Origin: Deltaproteobacteria bacterium
GTDB lineage: Bacteria; Desulfobacterota; Binatia; JACPRU01
Direction of reading: 5' to 3'
Assembly (NCBI GenBank): GCA_016189835.1
Contig: JACPRU010000016.1
Location: 1-36,901, forward strand
DNA: 36,901 bases
Made by a program: the position numbers and the translations under genes. A model generated the notes under the pieces. It was not told the origin of the DNA. It did not search any database and saw nothing but the letters and a program-made list of their open reading frames with translations. Each line of letters opens with the position of its first letter. Position 1 is the first letter of the stretch. This document shows, one piece after another, positions 1 through 7,599 of the stretch.

Positions 1-47
1 GCATCGTCGCCCAGGATCTCGACGGAACCTCGGAACCTGGCCGGTGA
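1..47 (+). pseudogene. 3' end of an inverted second copy of the DUF4911-like gene (partial)
   Basis: Reading plus from base 3 gives IVAQDLDGTSEPGR and then a TGA stop. This is identical to the last 14 residues of the protein encoded on the minus strand at 193-486. Only the tail lies in the window, so it cannot be said whether the rest of a second gene exists, whether this is a broken copy, or whether it is a chimeric sequence end. Confidence 0.5.
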
Positions 48-239
48 GGCCGGGGTGCGTCGCGGTGGCCGGCGAGCGGCGCCTTCGGACGCGCCAAGTG
101 CGCCGCGGCGCCGTCCTTGGAGGCGCCACTGGCATCGATCATCCCAAGCGTCCGCCAGCGCCGCTCACCGGCCACCGCGACGCACCCCGGCCTCACCGGC
201 CAGGTTCCGAGGTTCCGTCGAGATCCTGGGCGACGATGC
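1..239. repeat. Long inverted repeat at the window edge
   Basis: Bases 1-92 are the reverse complement of 148-239, paired so that the two positions sum to 240. The outer 72 pairs match without error; mismatches are at 73 and 83-85, and the match is lost beyond 92. About 55 bases separate the arms. Each arm carries the last codons of the same DUF4911-like gene, stop included (45-47 on plus, 193-195 on minus), so the structure is a tail-to-tail duplication. Because the perfect part touches base 1, the left arm may continue outside the window, or it may be a fold-back assembly artefact at a contig end. Confidence 0.9.
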
Positions 240-486
240 CGACCAGCCAGTCGTCGCCGAGATCGGCGGGCCGAGGCACGAGCACGAGATCGATCTCCTG
301 CGACACGGCGTCGAGGATCGCCCGGCCCACGTCGGCGAAGTCCGGCACGAGGTAGACCGCCAGCGTGGCGGCGTGCGGGTCGATCGTGCGCAGGAAGCCG
401 ACGGTCTCGTAGGACTCGAGGATGAACTTCACGTAGGCGATGTCCGGCGGGCGCAGACGGACGTACAGCTCGACCAGCTCGCTCAC
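193..486 (-). CDS. DUF4911-like small protein
   Basis: A 97-residue soluble protein with no signal peptide or membrane segment. The segment PPDIAYVKFILESYETVGF followed by RTIDPH and an alternating hydrophobic strand (TLAVYLVP) resembles my recollection of the DUF4911 family, short conserved proteins frequent in deltaproteobacteria with no assigned function. The chosen start is GTG at 486. No ribosome site is convincing there, and in-frame TTG codons lie a little upstream, so the start is uncertain. The gene is divergent from the PpiD-like gene with 63 bases between them. Its last 47 bases are duplicated in inverted orientation at the window edge. Confidence 0.65.
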   Translation of the reverse strand: MSELVELYVRLRPPDIAYVKFILESYETVGFLRTIDPHAATLAVYLVPDFADVGRAILDAVSQEIDLVLVPRPADLGDDWLVGIVAQDLDGTSEPGR

Positions 487-549
487 GGCGACGTTGCTTT
501 TCCCACGGCTCTTCAATAGCTTCAATCCGTTTTCTCGCAGGAGCCTCGG

Positions 550-2460
550 ATGCTGAACTTCATGCGTCGTCACGCCAAGTCGACGACGATCAAGATCCTG
601 TTCTGGATCATCATCGCCGTCTTCGTGCTGTGGGGCGTGGGCACCTTCACCGGCGACGACACGCTCTATGCGGCGTCGGTCAACGGCGAGACGATCACGC
701 CGAAGGAAGTGCGCCACACGGCGCGCCAGCTCGAGCGATTCTACCAGCAGCTCTACGGACAGAACCTCACGCCGGAGATCCTGGAGGCCCTCGACCTCGA
801 GAACCGGGCGCTCGATCAGATGATCAGCGGCACGCTGATGAAGCAGGAGGCGGTGCGCCTCGGCTTCGGCGTCACCGACGAGGAGGTGCGGGCCAGCATC
901 GAGAGCATCGAGGGGCTGAACGTGGACGGCCGCTTCCAGCGCGAGGTCTACTTCCGCTACCTGCGCGCGCAGGGCGTCACGACCGCCGAGTTCGAATCTC
1001 AGCAGCGCGACCGGCTGCTCGTGCAGAAGGTGCAGGAACTGATCGCGAGCTCGATCCGCGCCGACGAGGTCGGAGCGCGCGAGCTGTTCGTGTTCCAGAA
1101 CGAGAAGGTCGATCTCGCCTTCCTGCGCGTCAAGGCCGCGGAGCTCGCGAAGGAGATCCATCCGAGCGAGGCGGAGACCGCCAAGTTCTACGAGGATCAC
1201 CGCGAGATGTTTCGCGAGCCCGACCGCGTGGCGATCGACTACGTCGCTTACGACGCGAAGGACTTCGCCACGAGCGTCGGGGTGACCGACGCCGACATCG
1301 CCCAGGAGTACGAAACCTTCAAGAGCGAGCGCTACAGCGTGCCCGAGGAAGTGCACGTGCGGCACGTCCTCTTCGCGCTTCCCGAGGGCGCCGACGCGAA
1401 AGCGCGCGACGAGGGGCGCAACCGCGCCAAGGCCGTGCTCGAGCGGCTGCGGAAGGGCGAGGACTTCGCGGCGGTGGCCCGGGAGCTCTCCGACGACAAG
1501 GCGACGAGCGAGAAGGGCGGCGACCTCGGCTTCATCGCCCGCGGCCGCGCGGAGGAGACCTTCGAGAACGCCGCCTTCGCGCTGCAGCCCGGGGAGCTCT
1601 CCGACGTGGTCGAGACGCGCTACGGCTTGCACGTCGTCAAGGTCGAGGAGCGCCGGGCCGCGCGCGAGAAGCCGCTCGCCGAGGTGCGCGACGAGATCGC
1701 GGGCGCGCTGCGCACCGAGCGGGCCGGCAGCGCGGCCCGCGACGCAGCGTTCGTCGATGCCGAGAAGGCGGGCGGCGGGAAGTCGCTGCAGGAGCTCGCC
1801 CAGACCCGCGCCCTGTCCGTGGAGAGCCCGCCCGCGTTCGCGCAGGGTGAGGAGATCGTCGGCCTGACCCGCGAGCCGGAGCTGGTGAAGGCGGCGTTCG
1901 CCACCGCGCCCGGCCAGGTCGGTCCGGTGGTCTCCGCCGGCGACTCGATGATCCTGTTTCGGGTGCGCGAGACGCATCCCGCGCACGTTCCCGCGCTGAA
2001 GGAGATCCGCGCCGAGGTGGAGAATGCGCTGCGCGACGAGCAGGCGAAGGCGAAGGCGCGCGAGCGCGCCGAGGCCCTGCGCCAGGCGCTCGCCGGCAAG
2101 AAGCCGATCGAAGAGGTCGCCGCGACCGAGAAGCTCACGGTCGAGGAGACCGGACCGTTCACCCGCGCCGGCGAGTACGTGCCGCGCATCGGCACCGCGC
2201 CGGACCTGAAGAAGGCCGCCTTCGCGCTCACCCGGGAGCAGCCGGTCGGGGCGCAAGTCTACGTCGTGTCCGACGATGCCTACGTGATCGTGCTGAAGGA
2301 CCGCTTGGCCGCGGACGTCGCGGAGTTCGAGAAGAAGAAGACCGAGATCGTCCGGCGCAACCTCGACGAGCGCCGTCAGGCGGCGATCGAGGCGATGCTC
2401 CGTCAGCTCAAGGCTCGCGCTCGGATCCGGGTCAACGCGGCGGCGCTGGCCTCGATCTGA
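550..2460 (+). CDS. PpiD/SurA-type membrane-anchored peptidyl-prolyl isomerase
   Basis: A 636-residue parvulin-family foldase. A short basic N-terminus (MRRHAKSTTIK) leads into one membrane helix at about residues 16-34, so most of the protein should sit in the periplasm attached to the inner membrane, as in PpiD. Residues about 40-180 match a SurA/PpiD N-terminal chaperone domain. A clear PpiC rotamase domain follows at about 262-370, with HVRHVLF, KGGDLGFI and YGLHVVKVEE. The C-terminal third resembles a second, degenerate PpiC-like domain. AGGAG at 539-543 lies 6 bases before the ATG. A weak promoter-like pair, TTGCTT (494-499) and TAGCTT (517-522), with 17-base spacing sits upstream. Family assignment is firm; ppiD orthology is likely but not provable here. 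Confidence 0.88.
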   Translation: MLNFMRRHAKSTTIKILFWIIIAVFVLWGVGTFTGDDTLYAASVNGETITPKEVRHTARQLERFYQQLYGQNLTPEILEALDLENRALDQMISGTLMKQEAVRLGFGVTDEEVRASIESIEGLNVDGRFQREVYFRYLRAQGVTTAEFESQQRDRLLVQKVQELIASSIRADEVGARELFVFQNEKVDLAFLRVKAAELAKEIHPSEAETAKFYEDHREMFREPDRVAIDYVAYDAKDFATSVGVTDADIAQEYETFKSERYSVPEEVHVRHVLFALPEGADAKARDEGRNRAKAVLERLRKGEDFAAVARELSDDKATSEKGGDLGFIARGRAEETFENAAFALQPGELSDVVETRYGLHVVKVEERRAAREKPLAEVRDEIAGALRTERAGSAARDAAFVDAEKAGGGKSLQELAQTRALSVESPPAFAQGEEIVGLTREPELVKAAFATAPGQVGPVVSAGDSMILFRVRETHPAHVPALKEIRAEVENALRDEQAKAKARERAEALRQALAGKKPIEEVAATEKLTVEETGPFTRAGEYVPRIGTAPDLKKAAFALTREQPVGAQVYVVSDDAYVIVLKDRLAADVAEFEKKKTEIVRRNLDERRQAAIEAMLRQLKARARIRVNAAALASI

Positions 2461-2473
2461 GGCCCCCCGGCGA

Positions 2474-3253
2474 ATGATCGATCTATCGCGGGACGAGCGC
2501 GCCCGGGCGTTCGCCTTCGACCGCGGACCGATCGGCTGCCTGCTGCTGCACGGCTTCACGGGAACCCCCGCGGAGATGCGTCCGCTCGGCGAGCGGCTCG
2601 CCGAGCGCGGCTACTCGGTACGCGCGCCCGTGTTGCCCGGCCACGCCACCCGCGTCGAGGATCTCGCCGGGAGCCGCTGGGCCGACTGGTTCGCCGCCGC
2701 CGAGGAGAGCTGGCAGGAGCTCGGAGCGCGCGCGCCGCTGCGGATGGTGGCCGGCTTGTCGATGGGGGCGCTGCTGTCGCTGCACCTCGCCCACGAACGT
2801 CCGCGCGAGGTCCGCGCGGTCGCCGCGCTCGCTCCGGTCCTCGAGCTCGCCAACCAGCGCAGCGCCGCGGCCGCCCTGTGGCTTCGCCGCCTTCCTCTTC
2901 TGCCGCGCCGCTTCGAGATCGTGGCGAAGCGAGGCTCGGGGCCCGACGGAGGGAGCCGCCTCACCCCGGCATACGACGAGATCCCGCTGCGCGCGCTCGC
3001 CTCGTTGATCGAGTTGCAGCGCACCGTCCGCTCGGAGCTCGCGGAGATCACCACGCCGGTTCTGATTCTCGAGGGCGGGCGCGACCAGACCGTGGCGCCG
3101 CGCGCTCCCTCGATGGTCGAGGCGGGCCTCGCCTCGTCGACCAAGGTGCGGATTCGCTTCGCGCGCAGCGGTCACATCCTCACCGAGGACGTCGAGGCGG
3201 CGGCCGTGCTCGACGCGGTCGAGCGCTTCTTCGCGGCGCAAGCGGCCGGCTGA
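2474..3253 (+). CDS. Alpha/beta hydrolase, carboxylesterase or monoacylglycerol lipase type
   Basis: A 259-residue cytosolic serine hydrolase. The oxyanion-hole motif HGFTG is at 26-30, the nucleophile elbow GLSMG places the catalytic serine at 96, the acid is probably Asp204 (GGRDQTV) and the histidine is His234 (RSGHIL). This triad order and the LPGH motif at 54-57 match the Est30/carboxylesterase and monoacylglycerol-lipase subgroup of the alpha/beta hydrolase fold. The exact ester substrate cannot be read from sequence. It starts 13 bases after the PpiD-like gene and may be cotranscribed with it, but the functions are not obviously linked. Confidence 0.88.
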   Translation: MIDLSRDERARAFAFDRGPIGCLLLHGFTGTPAEMRPLGERLAERGYSVRAPVLPGHATRVEDLAGSRWADWFAAAEESWQELGARAPLRMVAGLSMGALLSLHLAHERPREVRAVAALAPVLELANQRSAAAALWLRRLPLLPRRFEIVAKRGSGPDGGSRLTPAYDEIPLRALASLIELQRTVRSELAEITTPVLILEGGRDQTVAPRAPSMVEAGLASSTKVRIRFARSGHILTEDVEAAAVLDAVERFFAAQAAG

Positions 3254-3254
3254 G

Positions 3255-3266
3255 CGAAACGTTTCG
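3255..3266. promoter_or_regulatory. Perfect 12-bp palindrome, LacI-family-like operator
   Basis: CGAAACGTTTCG is fully self-complementary, with a central CG. It sits two bases after the hydrolase stop codon and about 95 bases before the next gene. The form matches the CG-centred operators of the LacI/PurR/GalR family. No regulator of that family is encoded in the window, so the assignment rests on shape alone. Confidence 0.35.
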
Positions 3267-3360
3267 TTTCAGCGCTTCGCGCCGGGCCCTGGAGCCGCGG
3301 CCGAATCGGCGCCATCGTCGCCTCGCCTTCGGGCACGGCGCTTGCGTGACGGGGTGGCTC

Positions 3361-3831
3361 ATGGACGGCGATCGAGTGAACGTTGCGCAGACCGCCGGCG
3401 ACGCGGACGGCGTCTGGCGATCGATCTGGTCGGGGCTCGAGGACCTCGTCGCCGAGACCCGCGACGCCCTCGGCAGCCACCTGCGTCACCCGCTGCTCGC
3501 AACCGAGCTGCGTCCGGCGCAGCGCGAGCGCCGCGGCGGCGAGCTGTTGCTCGGCCGCTCTCGGCTGCGCTTCGAGTGTCCCCGCCGCTGCGCGCCGCCG
3601 ACCGGCCGCGAGGTCCTCCTGGCCGACATCTTCGGCGAGCGGACGCCGCTCGTGCGGATCTTCGTGTTTCGCCTGGCGGGCGGTGCGTCGATGCGGCTCG
3701 AGTCGCTGCTCGCCGTCGATCCGGCGACCCGGCGGTGGATCGCCACCGAGCCCGCGCTCGGCCCGGCCTCGCTCGACGACCGTGCGATCCTCGAAGCGTT
3801 CTTCTGGAGCGTGCTCGCGGACCGAGGCTAG
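3361..3831 (+). CDS. Protein of unknown function, 156 residues
   Basis: Not recognised. The protein is soluble and Arg/Leu-rich, with no signal peptide and no membrane helix. The segment from about residue 75 (REVLLADIFGERTPLVRIFVF) to the C-terminus reads like a compact alpha/beta domain: beta strands, then an amphipathic helix ending FFWSVLADRG. ATG at 3361 is used because it opens the conserved-looking part; an in-frame GTG lies 15 bases upstream. Codon third positions are strongly G/C as in neighbouring real genes, and no competing frame on either strand looks better. The gene stands between two other unknowns and downstream of the LacI-like palindrome. Confidence 0.5.
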   Translation: MDGDRVNVAQTAGDADGVWRSIWSGLEDLVAETRDALGSHLRHPLLATELRPAQRERRGGELLLGRSRLRFECPRRCAPPTGREVLLADIFGERTPLVRIFVFRLAGGASMRLESLLAVDPATRRWIATEPALGPASLDDRAILEAFFWSVLADRG

Positions 3832-3952
3832 GGGCTAGGCGTTCCCGACCGAGCCGCCGAGTCGAGGGCCCGGCGTCGAGCTCTCCGGGATCGACGGATC
3901 CGCTCGCGGCATTCGCCTTGAGTCCGCCGAGAGCCTCTGCGACACTCCCCCG

Positions 3953-4333
3953 GTGGGCGGTTCGCGGCTCGCCGAGCGCTACGGGATCGACGCCTTCGGT
4001 CTGTTCTGCGCCTATCACCTCGGCATCACCGAGGACGGCGGCTATCGCTTCCAGAACGTCCACCAGGTCGCCCGCCGCTTCGGCGCCAGCGCCGCGGTCA
4101 TTCGCCAGCTGCTGGCGGACTTCCGCATGGACGCCGACGTGATCGTCCACAGCGACTTCGACATGGCGGATGCCCAGGTCGACGTCATGATGGCGCCGCA
4201 GGGCGTGAGCCGGCTCGAGCTGGCGCGCGAGATCTACCGGCGCTTCCGCAGCGCGCCGCTGCGGCGGCGCGACTGGCGAGCCGAGCTCGAGCGCGACGCG
4301 AGGGAGAACGAGAAGGTGTTCAGCCGGCGCTGA
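3953..4333 (+). CDS. Small protein of unknown function with a helix-turn-helix-like segment
   Basis: A 126-residue soluble protein. Residues about 11-25 (GIDAFGLFCAYHLGI) and 32-55 (RFQNVHQVARRFGAS followed by AAVIRQLLADF) have the helix, turn and helix pattern of a winged-helix domain. That suggests nucleic acid binding but does not prove it. The C-terminal part is very basic and acidic in turn (RRRDWRAELERDARENEK). The start is GTG at 3953 with no good ribosome site, so it is uncertain; the first 15 residues already look conserved. The next gene follows 25 bases later, suggesting cotranscription with the metallo-hydrolase. Function unknown. Confidence 0.6.
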   Translation: MGGSRLAERYGIDAFGLFCAYHLGITEDGGYRFQNVHQVARRFGASAAVIRQLLADFRMDADVIVHSDFDMADAQVDVMMAPQGVSRLELAREIYRRFRSAPLRRRDWRAELERDARENEKVFSRR

Positions 4334-4358
4334 CCCCGGCGCGCGGGGAGAGATCGAG

Positions 4359-5285
4359 ATGGAAGTTCGCGAGATCGCACGGAACGTCTTTGCGTGTCTG
4401 CAGGAGGATCGCGGCCTCGGCTACAGCAACTCGGGCCTCGTCGACCGCGGCGGCGGGCTGGTGGTCGACACGTTCTGGGACTTGCCGCATACGCGCGAGA
4501 TGATCGCCCACTACGCGCGCGTGTGGACCGAGCCGCCCCGCCGCGTGGTCAACACGCACGCCAACGGCGACCACTGCTGGGGGAACCAGCTCTTTCCGCA
4601 GGCCGAGATCATCGGGCATCGACTGTGCGCGGCGGGCTTCGCCAAGGAGAGCCCGGCGATGCTCCAGGCGCTGCGCGGCGCCGTGTCGAGTGACGACCCG
4701 GCGGCGTCGTCGCTGGCGCGGAAGCTCGCCGACTGGGACTTCTCGGGCATCGAGCTGCGCCCGCCGGATCGCCTGATCGAGGACCGCCTCGCGCTCGACC
4801 TCGACGGCGTCACGGTCGAGCTTCTCTACGTGGGTCCGGCGCACACCGCCGGCGACGTGATCGTGCATCTCCCCGACCAGCGGGTCGTCTTCACCGGGGA
4901 CGTGCTGTTTCGCCGCTGCACCCCGGTCGGCTGGGACGGCACCTACGATCGGTGGATCGCCGCGCTCGACACGATCGTCGCGCTCGGGCCCGAGCAGATC
5001 GTGCCCGGCCACGGCCCGCTCTGCGGCGTCGACGGCGTGAAGGAGATGAAGGCGTACCTGCAGTACGTGCGCTCGGAGTCGCAGCGCTTCTTCGCGCGGG
5101 GACTGTCGGCGATGGAGGCCGCGCGGCGCATCGATCTCGGCCCCTACGCGGAATGGACGGAGCCGGAGCGCCTGATCTTCAACGTCCACCGCGCCTACCG
5201 CGAGGCGCGGGGCGAGCCGTTCGACGCGCCGATCGACGCCCTGGCGCTGTTCCGCGACATGTACGAGCTCGGTCTCGGTCGATGA
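4359..5285 (+). CDS. Metallo-beta-lactamase-fold hydrolase
   Basis: A 308-residue protein of the MBL superfamily. The metal-binding motif THANGDH gives ligands His67, Asp71 and His72, followed by WGN. Further ligands are His at about 161 (GPAHTAGD), Asp at about 179 (FTGDVLF) and His at about 222 (PGHGPL). The HANGDHxxGN variant is typical of broad hydrolase members of this fold rather than of true beta-lactamases. There is no signal peptide, so it should act in the cytosol. The substrate is unknown. A purine-rich GGGGAGAG lies just before the ATG. The C-terminal helical region (FNVHRAYREARGEP) looks like a normal family tail. Confidence 0.87.
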   Translation: MEVREIARNVFACLQEDRGLGYSNSGLVDRGGGLVVDTFWDLPHTREMIAHYARVWTEPPRRVVNTHANGDHCWGNQLFPQAEIIGHRLCAAGFAKESPAMLQALRGAVSSDDPAASSLARKLADWDFSGIELRPPDRLIEDRLALDLDGVTVELLYVGPAHTAGDVIVHLPDQRVVFTGDVLFRRCTPVGWDGTYDRWIAALDTIVALGPEQIVPGHGPLCGVDGVKEMKAYLQYVRSESQRFFARGLSAMEAARRIDLGPYAEWTEPERLIFNVHRAYREARGEPFDAPIDALALFRDMYELGLGR

Positions 5286-5358
5286 CGGCCGAGGCCGCCG
5301 GCGCGGTGCGTCTTGGCAGTTGCGGTGCCGCGCCGGGAGCGCTATTCGTGGACGGGTC

Positions 5359-5511
5359 GTGAAGCTGCTCGCCTTCGTCACCGCCGCCTGCATGCTGCTC
5401 GGCACCTACGTGCTGCGCGGCCTTCGCCGGCGCCTCGGCGGGCTGCTCGAGACCTGGGGCCGCGACTCCGTGGATCGCTGCAGCGCGGTGATGCCGGGCT
5501 CGTCGAAGTAG
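5359..5511 (+). CDS. Possible 50-residue single-pass membrane protein
   Basis: A short frame starting with GTG at 5359 encodes a hydrophobic stretch (LLAFVTAACMLLGTYVL) followed by RRR and a polar tail. That is the pattern of a small inner-membrane protein with its C-terminus inside. It fills the gap between the hydrolase and the cold-shock gene and ends 13 bases before the latter. No ribosome site is strong, and it has no recognised relatives, so it may not be a real gene. Confidence 0.35.
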   Translation: MKLLAFVTAACMLLGTYVLRGLRRRLGGLLETWGRDSVDRCSAVMPGSSK

Positions 5512-5524
5512 GGCGCTTCCCGCC

Positions 5525-5728
5525 ATGACCGGGCGCATCAAGAAAGTCGTACGGGACAAGGGGTTCGGCTTCATCGAGCCCGACGACGGCAGCGACGACG
5601 TCTTCTTCCACCGCTCGCGCCTCGGCGCCAAGGTCCAGTTCGAGGATCTCCGCGAAGGCGACGAGGTGCAGTTCCAGGTGCGCCCGGGAGAAAAAGGTCC
5701 GCAGGCGTTCGACGTTCGAGTTCGCTGA
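5525..5728 (+). CDS. Cold-shock-domain RNA-binding protein
   Basis: A 67-residue single-domain cold-shock protein (OB fold) that binds single-stranded RNA or DNA. The two nucleic-acid motifs are present: RNP1 as KGFGFIEP at about 12-19 and RNP2 as DVFFHRS at about 25-31. It starts like other CspA relatives (MTGRIKKVVRDKG), with length in the normal range. The ribosome site is weak. Expression at low temperature is known for some family members but cannot be read from this upstream region. Confidence 0.93.
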   Translation: MTGRIKKVVRDKGFGFIEPDDGSDDVFFHRSRLGAKVQFEDLREGDEVQFQVRPGEKGPQAFDVRVR

Positions 5729-5773
5729 GCCGCCGAGGGCGCGGCGGCACGCCTTCGCCGAGCGTGTTCGGTC

Positions 5774-5823
5774 GCATGGGTTTTCCGTCTTCGGAGCCCC
5801 TTCCCCCCGGAAAACCCACATGC
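5774..5823. terminator. Hairpin between the cold-shock and ferredoxin genes
   Basis: TGGGTTTTCCG (5777-5787) pairs perfectly with CGGAAAACCCA (5808-5818). The stem extends by GCA/TGC outside a two-base bulge. The loop is 20 bases and C-rich. No T tract follows on the plus strand, so it is not a classical intrinsic terminator; it may still end or stabilise the cold-shock transcript, or be a dispersed palindrome. Confidence 0.4.
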
Positions 5824-5880
5824 TAGAGGCAGGCGTTTCTCGCCGGTAGAGAACATAGCGAGAAGGGGAGGAAAGCCTGG

Positions 5881-6234
<354 letters not shown>

Positions 6235-6246
6235 CCGCTCCCTAGT

Positions 6247-7053
6247 TTAGATCTCGACGACGTCGATGCCGCGGGCCTGGAGCAGCTCGCGGCATCGGCT
6301 GCGATACTGCGGATATCCTCCCGCGCGCAGCTCCAGCCAATCATCCGGGCTCTGTCGCTGCAGGCCGGCCGCCAGCGGCACCCGCAGCCTGCCCACGTAG
6401 ACCAGCCGTTCACGCAGCTCGGCGGAGCGGAACGCCGGCGCTCGAACGTCGCTGCCCTCGACGATCAGCAGCAGAGCGGCATCGACGCCCTCGGTCCCTT
6501 CGTAGAACCGGATCGGCCGCACGTTCTCGTCTCCGCCCACGCCCGGCCCGGGCTGGGGCTCGATGCCGTCGCGAGCCATGGCGGCGACCATCGCGACGGC
6601 CGCATCGGGCTCGAGGGCCTGCGGGGCGCTCTCCCCCGTGGCCGACGAGGCGCCACGGCGCTCGCCCCGCCGCGAGGAGAGCGGGAGATAGAGCCGGCCC
6701 GTCGGCGCGGCCGGCTCGACGTCGGCGAACACCTCGGCGACCCGCCGCGAGACCTCGACGTCGTCACCGCGCTCGAGGCTCGACAGCAGCGCTCGATACG
6801 CGGTTCCCTCCAGGAACGCCCGCAGCGAGCGTTGCGCCTGCTCGACGAGGGCGGCGAGCTCGCGCTCCAGACGATCGGGGTGCTCGCCGCTCTCGCGCGT
6901 TCGGCTCGCCCGCCGCACGCGCGCGGCGATCCGCGAGGCCGCGCCGTAGAGCCGCTGCGCGTCGACCGCGAGCGGCCGGTAGCGCCGCGCCCGCTCGAGG
7001 AAGCCTCCAAGCGCGACGACGTGCGCCTCGATGCGCTGATAGACGTCGGACAT
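6247..7053 (-). CDS. Protein of unknown function, 268 residues
   Basis: Not recognised. The N-terminal 110 residues are mostly helical and Arg/Ala-rich with heptad-like leucines (LERELAALVEQAQRSLRAFL), so a coiled-coil or helical bundle is likely. A low-complexity Gly/Ser/Arg linker follows at about 120-180. The C-terminal third (DAALLLIVEGSDVRAP, then LRERLVYVGRLRVPLAAGL) looks like an alpha/beta domain. There is no signal peptide or membrane helix. It ends 12 bases from the convergent ferredoxin gene and lies 33 bases downstream of the lipoprotein gene on the same strand, so it is probably the last gene of the pepA transcript. Confidence 0.65.
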   Translation of the reverse strand: MSDVYQRIEAHVVALGGFLERARRYRPLAVDAQRLYGAASRIAARVRRASRTRESGEHPDRLERELAALVEQAQRSLRAFLEGTAYRALLSSLERGDDVEVSRRVAEVFADVEPAAPTGRLYLPLSSRRGERRGASSATGESAPQALEPDAAVAMVAAMARDGIEPQPGPGVGGDENVRPIRFYEGTEGVDAALLLIVEGSDVRAPAFRSAELRERLVYVGRLRVPLAAGLQRQSPDDWLELRAGGYPQYRSRCRELLQARGIDVVEI

Positions 7054-7086
7054 GAGCCGGTACCGCGCCCGCGTCCCACCGGCGGG

Positions 7087-7599
7087 TCACGACTTTTTCG
7101 TGTGCTTCAGGATCTGCTCGTTCTCTTCCATGAGCGCGTCCATGCCGGCGAAGGCCTGCAGCAGCGTAGCGCGAGCCTCCTTCATCCGCGCCTTGCCCTT
7201 GGCGAGCTCGATGTAATCCTTCTTGGTCTCGGCGGCGATCATCACGTCGAGCGCGCCGCGCAGGTCCTCCCAGCCCTTGCGATAGTGTTCGTGGAGCCGG
7301 GAGAGGTCCGGGGTCAGCGGACGATAGGCGCTCACCTCGCGGACGTGCTCGTCGAGCGCGGGCAGCGCCCCCTTGAGCGTGCGCAACACGAAGTCGTCGT
7401 CGACGTACTCGGACTCCTCGACGTCGTCGATCGCCTGGAAGATCGACGTCTCCTTCGGCTCCCACCGCTGCATCTCCGCCGAGTAGCTCTGCAGGTCGGC
7501 GGTGATCTCCTGCGAGGTCCCTCGCTGCGGAGTGCACGCGGCCAGCCCGATCAGCGGCGGCAGCAGCAGGATCGTCAACAGTGGCCTGGGCGGTGTCAT
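7087..7599 (-). CDS. Predicted lipoprotein, helical
   Basis: A 170-residue exported lipoprotein. The N-terminus is hydrophobic (LLTILLLPPLIGLAAC), with lipobox L-A-A-C placing the lipidated cysteine at 22. The mature part is highly charged and helical with repeated Glu/Lys (KGKARMKEARATLL, then ENEQILKHTKKS), suggesting a helical bundle in the periplasm. The ATG overlaps the stop codon of the upstream aminopeptidase gene (shared ATGA), so translation of the two is probably coupled. The function is unknown; general similarity in style to DUF3829-type lipoproteins is a guess. Confidence 0.8.
   Translation of the reverse strand: MTPPRPLLTILLLPPLIGLAACTPQRGTSQEITADLQSYSAEMQRWEPKETSIFQAIDDVEESEYVDDDFVLRTLKGALPALDEHVREVSAYRPLTPDLSRLHEHYRKGWEDLRGALDVMIAAETKKDYIELAKGKARMKEARATLLQAFAGMDALMEENEQILKHTKKS

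Noticed and set aside
193-2559. A 788-codon open frame on the minus strand covering the PpiD-like gene
   Set aside because: It is the antisense of a well-supported gene; high GC removes stop codons from several frames. Only the last 97 codons at 193-486 make a recognisable protein.
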